From Oscillospiraceae bacterium (lineage in GTDB: Bacteria; Bacillota; Clostridia; Oscillospirales; Oscillospiraceae), in assembly GCA_031272845.1 (NCBI GenBank), contig JAISTA010000030.1:1-12305 (forward strand): 12,305 nt of DNA, read 5' to 3'. Positions within the stretch are counted from its first letter, which is position 1. Every line of letters begins with the position of its first letter. The notes under the pieces are model-generated. The model was given only the letters and a program-made list of their open reading frames with translations. It ran no database searches and was not told the DNA's origin. The translations under genes and the position numbers were made by a program. Positions 6,882 to 12,305 of the stretch are shown here, in pieces.

Positions 6882-6910
6882 ATTGTAGCACATAAACAAA
6901 AAGAATGCAA
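6882..6910 (-). promoter_or_regulatory. Sigma-70/SigA-type promoter of MBL-fold gene
   Basis: On the minus strand, TTGCAT (6905-6910) and TACAAT (6882-6887) are separated by exactly 17 nt, with a T-rich spacer. The predicted start is near 6875, giving a 47-nt leader with a strong SD. It follows the thrC terminator, as expected for an independent unit. Confidence 0.75.
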
Positions 6911-6984
6911 GGGGCGCGGCGCCGAATTCAGATTTTTTGTTTGCGGAGCGTCCGGCATGCCAGGTACGGCGCTCACCCAAAAGA

Positions 6985-7018
6985 AAACAACCGAATCGAA
7001 AAGCCGCTTCGGTTGTTT
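6985..7018 (-). terminator. Rho-independent terminator after thrC
   Basis: An 11-bp perfect stem (AAACAACCGAA paired with TTCGGTTGTTT) encloses a 12-nt loop. On the minus strand it runs into TTCTTTTGGG. It begins 17 nt past the thrC stop and ends the rsmE-hydratase-icd-thrC run. Confidence 0.88.
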
Positions 7019-7035
7019 GTGTGTTGGCCCCGCCG

Positions 7036-8568
7036 CTATTCGCCCCGCTCCGCGAGCTTTCTGACCTCGTCCTTCATCTCCGCCGCCGCAACAACTCCCG
7101 GAAACCTCACGCCGCGCTCAGCTAAGCCCGAAAGCGGCTTCGGCACGGTAACGCGCGTTTTGCCGTAAAGCGCGTCAATCAGCGCAACGCCGTCTGTTTC
7201 CGTAAAATCAGTGCCTCCCGTTACGGCGGAGAGCACCGCTCCGCAGAATTTATACGGGCTTGCGGTGGATAAAACGACTGTCGGGAATTCCTCCGCCTCC
7301 TCCGCGCGTTTTTCCCGGAGAACGCCGCAGGCAACCGCAGTATGCGTATCAATCAGGTAGCCCTCGCTGTACCACAGGTCGGCGATCATCTCGCGCCCGG
7401 CCTCGTCTGAATACGTGCCACCTGTGAAAATGCCGCGAATGCCGTCCATAATGCCGTCCGGCACGGTATATTTGCCGTCCTGCGAGAGCTGCCGCATAAG
7501 CTCCGCGATTGCCGCCGCGTCGCCAAGCTCGTGATACAGCAACCGCTCAAGGTTGCTTGAAACAAGTATGTCCATCGAGGGGCTTTCCGTCGTGAAAAAC
7601 TCACGGTTGCGGTTGTATACGCCCGTTGCAAAAAACTCCGTCAGCACATCGTTGCGGTTTGAGGCACAGATAAGCCGCCTTATCGGCAAGCCCATTGTCC
7701 GCGCGTAATAGCCCGCGAGGATATTGCCGAAATTGCCTGTCGGCACACAAAAATCCAGCTTATCGCCGAGCTTTAGCTCCCCGTCGTTTACAAGGTCGCA
7801 GTAGGCCGAAAAATAGTACACAATCTGCGGCAGGAGTCTGCCCCAGTTGATTGAGTTGGCGGAGGACAGCGCAACGCCTCGCGCGGACAACTCCTTTGCA
7901 AACTCCTTGTCGCCGAAAATGTTCTTAACGCCTGTCTGCGCGTCGTCAAAATTGCCGATAATGCCTGACACGCCGACGTTTTCGCCCGTTTGGCTCGTCA
8001 TCTGGAGCTTTTGCACGTCAGACACGCCGTCCTTCGGGTAAAACACCTGAATCTTGCAGCGGTCAACGTCCGCAAAGCCCTCAAGAGCGGCCTTTCCCGT
8101 GTCCCCGGAGGTCGCGACGAGGATTAAAACGTCGTCCTTCGCGCCTGTTTTTGTCAGCGCGGCGGACATAAAGCGCGGCAGCATTTGCAGCGCAATGTCC
8201 TTAAAGGCGGCGGTCGGCCCGTGCCAAAGCTCGCAGACATACGTTTTGTCCTTGACCTTGTAGAGCGGCGCGGCGAAATTTTCCGTCTGTGTGCCGATAC
8301 TGCCGTTTACGTCGAACTTTTCCGCGCCGTAGGCGGCGTTCGTCATAGCAAGCAGCTCCTCGCGCGTGTAGTCCGTCAGAAACAGCGAGCAGATGTACGC
8401 CGAGCGCTCGGCATAGCTCATTTTCAGCATTGACTGAATACCGTCCGACCCGATATGCGGGATACTGTCGGGAACGAGAAGTCCGCCCTCGGGGGAAAGC
8501 CCCTGAAGTATCGCCTCCGCGCCCGACAGGGACAGCGCGTTGTTTCTTGTACTGTTGTATTTAATCAT
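7036..8568 (-). CDS. thrC: Threonine synthase
   Basis: This PLP enzyme converts O-phospho-L-homoserine to L-threonine and phosphate in the cytoplasm, the last step of threonine synthesis. The 510-residue length fits the long (fungal/E. coli-like) class of the family. From the ATG at 8568 one sees the N-terminal YNSTRN and LSPEGGLLVPD segments (4-9, 24-34), the PLP-lysine motif HGPTAAFKD (116-124, Lys123), the phosphate-binding loop TSGDTGKAAL (153-162), SANSINWGRLLPQ (236-248), and the Gly/Asn-rich PTGNFGN loop (276-282). The start is set by GGAG six nt upstream; the frame stays open to 8712 but that part overlaps the isocitrate dehydrogenase gene. It starts 17 nt after the icd stop, so the two are almost certainly cotranscribed. 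No attenuator or T-box is visible in that gap, so any control is at the operon level. Confidence 0.95.
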   Translation of the reverse strand: MIKYNSTRNNALSLSGAEAILQGLSPEGGLLVPDSIPHIGSDGIQSMLKMSYAERSAYICSLFLTDYTREELLAMTNAAYGAEKFDVNGSIGTQTENFAAPLYKVKDKTYVCELWHGPTAAFKDIALQMLPRFMSAALTKTGAKDDVLILVATSGDTGKAALEGFADVDRCKIQVFYPKDGVSDVQKLQMTSQTGENVGVSGIIGNFDDAQTGVKNIFGDKEFAKELSARGVALSSANSINWGRLLPQIVYYFSAYCDLVNDGELKLGDKLDFCVPTGNFGNILAGYYARTMGLPIRRLICASNRNDVLTEFFATGVYNRNREFFTTESPSMDILVSSNLERLLYHELGDAAAIAELMRQLSQDGKYTVPDGIMDGIRGIFTGGTYSDEAGREMIADLWYSEGYLIDTHTAVACGVLREKRAEEAEEFPTVVLSTASPYKFCGAVLSAVTGGTDFTETDGVALIDALYGKTRVTVPKPLSGLAERGVRFPGVVAAAEMKDEVRKLAERGE

Positions 8569-8585
8569 ATTTTGCTCCGTAAATC

Positions 8586-9791
8586 CTAAGAAAGCCTGCC
8601 CGCGACAGCCCGCAGAAACTCGTCCGTTGTAACAGGGGTGATTTTTTCGCTCCCTTCGGCAAGCATAGCGAGATCCTGCGTCATAACGCCGGACTCCAGC
8701 GTGTCGATACAAGCGGTCTCAAGCTTTTTTGCAAACGCCTGAAGCTCCGGCAGTCCGTCAAGCTCGCCGCGCTTGTCAAGAGCGCCCGTCCAGGCAAAAA
8801 TCGTCGCAATCGGGTTCGTGCTTGTTTTCTCGCCCTTTAGGTGGCGGTAATAATGGCGTGTGACCGTGCCGTGCGCCGCCTCGTATTCAAACGCGCCGTC
8901 CGGGCTGACAAGCACGCTCGTCATCATCGCAAGTGAGCCGAACGCGGAGGAGATCATGTCGCTCATAACGTCTCCGTCGTAGTTTTTCAGCGCCCAGATA
9001 AAGCCGCCCGGCGAGCGGATAACGCGCGCGACCGCGTCGTCTATCAGCGTATAGAAATACGTGATTCCGGTCTCCGCAAAGTCCTGCTTGTAGTTGTTTT
9101 CGTATTCCTCGGCAAAAATGTCCTTAAAGCCGCCGTCATATTTTTTCGCAATCGTATCCTTTGTCGAAAACCACAAATCCTGCTTGGTTGACAGGGCGTA
9201 GTTAAAGCACGACTTTGCAAACGAGCGGATGCTCTTGTATGTGTTGTGCTGAATTGACCATACCGCCGGCGACGTGAACGCGGGCAAATCCGTTTCGGTA
9301 ATTGAGCCCGCCCCGTCGTCAAACACAACCTTGCCGCGCGCGCCCGGCTCCGCGAACATCTCAACCGCCGAATACACGTCTCCATAGGCGTGGCGGGCGA
9401 TTGTTATCGGCGCTTCCCAGGTACGCACGGTCGGGCGAACAAAAGACAGCGGAATCGGCGTACGGAAAACGGTGCCGTCCAGTATGCCGCGAATCGTGCC
9501 GTTCGGACTGCGCCAAAGCTTTTTGAGCTGCGGATACTCTTCCTTTCTCTGCGCGTTCGGCGTTATCGTCGCGCATTTTACCGCAACGCCGTACTTTTTT
9601 GCGGCAAGCGCCGCCTGACGCGTTATCTCGTCGTCCGTATCGTTTCGGCTGAGCAGACCGAGGTCGTAATACTCGCATTTGAGGTCGATATAAGGACTCA
9701 GCAGAGTGTCTTTAATCTGCGCCCATATAATGCGCGTCATTTCGTCGCCGTCCATCTCGACAAGCGGCGTTTTCATTTGAATTTTGGACAT
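8586..9791 (-). CDS. icd: NADP-dependent isocitrate dehydrogenase
   Basis: The 401-residue protein oxidatively decarboxylates isocitrate to 2-oxoglutarate, making NADPH. It belongs to the homodimeric, eukaryote-like branch rather than the E. coli branch. This follows from its length and from the substrate loop RSPNGTIRGILDGTVFR (94-110, with Ser95, Asn97, Arg101, Arg110), PITIARHAYGD (128-138, Arg133), STKDTIAKKYDGGFKD (209-224), the metal site LIDDA (249-253) with NYDGDVMSD (270-278), and the cofactor loop AAHGTVTRHY (305-314), whose Arg312-His313 pair matches the residues that hold the NADP 2'-phosphate. The ATG at 9791 has AGGA 8 nt upstream. The hydratase gene ends 35 nt before it and thrC begins 17 nt after it, so the product likely feeds glutamate synthesis. 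All key residues appear intact. Confidence 0.96.
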   Translation of the reverse strand: MSKIQMKTPLVEMDGDEMTRIIWAQIKDTLLSPYIDLKCEYYDLGLLSRNDTDDEITRQAALAAKKYGVAVKCATITPNAQRKEEYPQLKKLWRSPNGTIRGILDGTVFRTPIPLSFVRPTVRTWEAPITIARHAYGDVYSAVEMFAEPGARGKVVFDDGAGSITETDLPAFTSPAVWSIQHNTYKSIRSFAKSCFNYALSTKQDLWFSTKDTIAKKYDGGFKDIFAEEYENNYKQDFAETGITYFYTLIDDAVARVIRSPGGFIWALKNYDGDVMSDMISSAFGSLAMMTSVLVSPDGAFEYEAAHGTVTRHYYRHLKGEKTSTNPIATIFAWTGALDKRGELDGLPELQAFAKKLETACIDTLESGVMTQDLAMLAEGSEKITPVTTDEFLRAVAGRLS

Positions 9792-9826
9792 TTTTTGTTT
9801 CCTAAATAGAGTATTGCAGCAGAAAA

Positions 9827-11995
9827 TCAGGCATTTGCCGCCGCGTAGTAGTTAATCAGGCACCCGTCCAGCAGAATCTGCCGCTCGGTGTCGTTCAGTC
9901 CGTCCAGCCGCAGCTTCAGCTCGCCGATTTGCCTGCCGTCACGCAGGATTTTTGCTGAATAATCAGCCTCGCCGCGCGTGAGCTTTTCGCGCACGCCGTC
10001 AATTACGGCGACGTCTCCCGGCTCGTACGCAAATTCCTGCCCCGGCGCAAGCGTAAACGGCAGAATTCCCCAGTTGATAAGGTTTGAGCGATAGCGCTTT
10101 GTAGCGTACTCAACCGCGATGTTTATCGTTCCGCCGAGAACGCGCTGGCAGGAGGCCGCCTGCTCCCGCGCGGAGCCGTCTCCCGGCTTGCGCGCGTAAA
10201 TTCCGCTGCCGCGAACGGTCTTTCCGTCAGACGACAGACCCGCGGCCTTTGCGCGCGCCACATATTCCGGCACGCGGCGCGAAAGCGTGAATTCAGACAG
10301 CGCAATCGGGTTTGAGCGGTAGGACGACGTTTCGCCGGAGGGGATAAGCTCGTCTGTTGTGGTAACGTCGTCGTGAATAACGGCGGCGATAACCGCCTCC
10401 ACGTTGTCAGCCAGCGGCGGAAAGGACGGCCAGTCCGCAATATTCGGCCCGAAAACGAGCTCCGCCGAATGGTCGGCGCGGCCAAAGCCGTTGTACACGC
10501 GCGCGTCATACGAGCGGCGGTCATACGTAAACTCGCGCGGCGTTATGGTATAGTCAATATCCGTCGCGGCGGTCAGGCGTCCGCCGTTTATCGCGGTCGC
10601 CGCAATGCTTCTCGCGTCCATAAGCGCGACGAGTGAAAGCTGCCCCGCGCTCGTCTTGCTGCCCTCGCGGGAGGCGAAGTTGCGCGTCGCGTGGCGGATA
10701 GACAGCGCGTTGTTTGCCGGGGTGTCTCCCGCGCCGAAGCACGGCCCGCAAAACGCGGGCTTTACAACAGCTCCCGCGTTAAGGAACGTATCGCACAGTC
10801 CGTTCTTGAGTATTGCCGCGTTTACAGGCTGGGACGCGGGGTATACGGACAGCTCAAAGTCGCCCTGACCGATTCCCTCACCCGCGCCGCAGGACAAAAT
10901 GTCCGCCGCCTCGCAGAGGTTGCCGAATATGCCGCCGGAGCAGCCCGCGATAACGCCCTGCTGAACATAGATGCCGCCGTCCTCCCGGATGTGCCGGGTT
11001 AGATCCGCCGTCGCCCCGCGTATCTCCGTGTTGCACTCGTCCTGCACCCGCTCAAAAATCGCGCGCGCGTTAGCCTTCAATTCATTTATAGTATAAGCCT
11101 TTGACGGGTGAAACGGCAGAGCGATCATACACTCGGTTTTGCTCATATCGAGCATAACCGCCGCGTCATATTCCGCGCCGTCTTGTACCGAAAGCTTTTT
11201 GTAGTCTCCGGGTCTGCCGACCGCCGAATAGAATTTTTCAGTCTCCGCGTCCGTTATCCAGATTGAGGATAAGCACGAGGTCTCGGTCGTCATAACGTCG
11301 ATTCCTGCGCGAAAGCCTGCGGAAAGAGCGGCGACGCCCGGTCCCGCGAACTCAAGTATTTTGTTCTTGACAAACCCGTCAGGGAACACGTCCCGAATCA
11401 GCTCAAGCGCAACGTCCTGCGGACCTACGCCGCGGCGCGGCGCACCCGTCAGCCAGACAAGCACAACCTCCGGCGGCGCAATGTCGTAGGTGTTTTTCAG
11501 AAGCTGCTTCGCAAGCTCGCCGCCGCCCTCGCCGAAGCCCATTGTGCCGAACGAGCCGTACCGCGTATGGCTGTCCGAGCCGAGAATCATACGCCCGGCG
11601 GCGGTCATCTCCTCGCGCGCGTACTGGTGGATTACGGCAAGGTTTGCCGGCACGTAAATCCCGCCGTATTTCTTCGCGGCGGAAAGGCCGAACGCGTGGT
11701 CGTCAGCGTTTATAGTGCCGCCGACGGCGCAGAGCGAGTTGTGGCAGTTCGTGAGAGCGTAAGGCACCGGAAACTCCGTCAGACCTGACGCGCGCGCCGT
11801 CTGGATAATGCCGACATATGTAATGTCGTGCGAGACAAGCGCGTCAAACCTCAGGCGAAGCGTCTTGCCTGAAGCGTCGGTATTGTGCGCCGCAAGAATA
11901 CCGTAGGCGAGGGTTTTCGAGCGGTCAGCCATGCCGTCCGCCGGCGTAGGCGCGCCGTTTTTGATTATTACCTTTTGTCTGATTAGTTCACTCAT
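9827..11995 (-). CDS. Aconitase-superfamily hydratase (YbhJ-like), probable aconitase
   Basis: This 722-residue [4Fe-4S] dehydratase probably interconverts citrate and isocitrate, because the next gene is isocitrate dehydrogenase. Visible active-site segments are HDITYVGIIQ (56-65), DDH (98-100, matching the Asp-His pair of mitochondrial aconitase), IHQ (122-124), GSDSHT (139-144), and the cluster ligands Cys352 (AGCSGG), Cys416 and Cys419 (FCGPCFG). The C-terminal swivel domain has SSYRSNP (557-563), GSAREQAA (607-614) and YRSNLINWGILP (635-646). It is shorter than typical AcnA (about 890) and closer to the branch annotated as hydratase or YbhJ. In the usual GSSREHAA motif the second Ser is Ala609 and His is Gln612. 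The ATG at 11995 has GGAG 9 nt upstream, inside the end of rsmE. Other aconitase-family substrates cannot be excluded. Confidence 0.88.
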   Translation of the reverse strand: MSELIRQKVIIKNGAPTPADGMADRSKTLAYGILAAHNTDASGKTLRLRFDALVSHDITYVGIIQTARASGLTEFPVPYALTNCHNSLCAVGGTINADDHAFGLSAAKKYGGIYVPANLAVIHQYAREEMTAAGRMILGSDSHTRYGSFGTMGFGEGGGELAKQLLKNTYDIAPPEVVLVWLTGAPRRGVGPQDVALELIRDVFPDGFVKNKILEFAGPGVAALSAGFRAGIDVMTTETSCLSSIWITDAETEKFYSAVGRPGDYKKLSVQDGAEYDAAVMLDMSKTECMIALPFHPSKAYTINELKANARAIFERVQDECNTEIRGATADLTRHIREDGGIYVQQGVIAGCSGGIFGNLCEAADILSCGAGEGIGQGDFELSVYPASQPVNAAILKNGLCDTFLNAGAVVKPAFCGPCFGAGDTPANNALSIRHATRNFASREGSKTSAGQLSLVALMDARSIAATAINGGRLTAATDIDYTITPREFTYDRRSYDARVYNGFGRADHSAELVFGPNIADWPSFPPLADNVEAVIAAVIHDDVTTTDELIPSGETSSYRSNPIALSEFTLSRRVPEYVARAKAAGLSSDGKTVRGSGIYARKPGDGSAREQAASCQRVLGGTINIAVEYATKRYRSNLINWGILPFTLAPGQEFAYEPGDVAVIDGVREKLTRGEADYSAKILRDGRQIGELKLRLDGLNDTERQILLDGCLINYYAAANA

Positions 11996-12001
11996 TTATT
12001 T

Positions 12002-12305
12002 CTACTCCAATTCCGAAAGTAAATACATTAATATCGCGCTCACCGCGATCGGCGCTGTGTCGCACCGCAAAATCCGCCGCCCCAGCGACACGGGCGTCAG
12101 CCCCGCCGCGCTTGCGGACTGCACCTCGTCCGGCGCAAAGCCGCCCTCCGCACCTGTGACAACAGACGCGGTGCAGACGGTATTCAGCCGCTTTTGCTCA
12201 AGGTACCCGCGCATTGTCAGGCCGCGTTCGTTTTCGTACGGAAACACCGAAAGCTCGGCCGCTGCCACAGCTTCTACGGCCTCCGAAAAGCTCCGCAGCG
12301 CGTCA
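12002..12305 (-). CDS. rsmE: 16S rRNA m3U1498 methyltransferase RsmE, C-terminal part
   Basis: The frame enters from the window's right edge; 100 codons plus the stop are visible, about the C-terminal 40% of a typical 240-residue RsmE. The protein is a SPOUT-class methyltransferase that uses S-adenosylmethionine to N3-methylate U1498 of 16S rRNA in the 30S subunit. The trefoil-knot motifs are clear: GAEGGFAPDEV (canonical GPEGGF with Pro replaced by Ala), then a short helix, VSLGRRILRCDTAP and a C-terminal hydrophobic helix ending SELE. The hydratase gene starts 6 nt beyond the stop, and its SD overlaps the last codons, so the two are linked in one transcript. The true start is outside the window. 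Confidence 0.93.
   Translation of the reverse strand, partial: DALRSFSEAVEAVAAAELSVFPYENERGLTMRGYLEQKRLNTVCTASVVTGAEGGFAPDEVQSASAAGLTPVSLGRRILRCDTAPIAVSAILMYLLSELE

Noticed and set aside
6536..6976. Minus-strand open frame overlapping the start of the MBL-fold gene in another frame
   Set aside because: It would span the MBL promoter, has an Arg/Ala-rich product and no SD, and conflicts with the well-supported 6828 start.
8569..8585. Possible attenuator or T-box control of thrC
   Set aside because: The icd-thrC gap is 17 nt, too short to hold a leader structure; only an SD is visible there.
9390..9809. Plus-strand open frame antisense to the isocitrate dehydrogenase gene
   Set aside because: Arg-rich composition and no recognisable motif. 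The opposite strand carries an intact, conserved enzyme.
11140..11300. Frequent short GC-rich palindromes within the hydratase gene (GCGCGC-type)
   Set aside because: They follow from Ala/Arg/Gly codon use in a GC-rich reading frame and show no spacing or repeat pattern.

Overview
This 12.3-kb window looks like chromosomal DNA from a low-to-mid GC Gram-positive bacterium, most likely a Clostridia (Oscillospiraceae/Ruminococcaceae-type gut or environmental anaerobe). That placement is an inference. It rests on lipobox lipoproteins, a DUF5050-type lipoprotein, a DUF6056-type membrane protein, GTG/TTG starts with strong Shine-Dalgarno (SD) sequences, and a hydratase/NADP-isocitrate dehydrogenase pair. 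I see no mobile elements, phage genes, CRISPR arrays, tRNAs or rRNAs.

Layout. (1) 1-2200, plus strand: the 3' part of a DUF5050-like lipoprotein gene, then two small genes for membrane-anchored proteins that I do not recognise. This block is locally AT-rich. (2) A perfect 11-bp hairpin at 2246-2271 separates it from convergent minus-strand genes. (3) 2277-5795, minus strand, transcribed from the high to the low coordinate: a DUF6056-type multi-pass membrane protein, a WecG/TagA/CpsF (GT26) glycosyltransferase and a P/T-linker lipoprotein. They are tightly packed and the last two overlap by ATGA; they look like a small cell-surface glycan operon. (4) 5962-6828, minus strand: a single metallo-beta-lactamase-fold hydrolase with its own well-formed promoter, a palindrome at the transcription start and its own terminator. 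(5) 7036-12305, minus strand: a gene run rsmE (5' end cut off by the window edge) - aconitase-superfamily hydratase - NADP-isocitrate dehydrogenase - threonine synthase, with short gaps and a rho-independent terminator after thrC.

How the genes work together. The hydratase and isocitrate dehydrogenase would carry out citrate -> isocitrate -> 2-oxoglutarate, supplying glutamate carbon and NADPH. Threonine synthase is the last step from aspartate to threonine. This is therefore an amino-acid-precursor operon placed behind an rRNA methyltransferase gene. The surface block (2277-5795) probably adds a sugar to an undecaprenyl-linked intermediate, but its product cannot be told from the sequence.

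There is no gene-free stretch over 300 bases. The largest gaps are 6829-7035 (promoter, palindromes, thrC terminator) and 5796-5961 (terminator plus a weak promoter candidate). I found no clear new defence or mobile system. The best leads are the small glycosyltransferase operon, the hydratase with an altered active-site motif, and the palindromic control region of the metallo-hydrolase.
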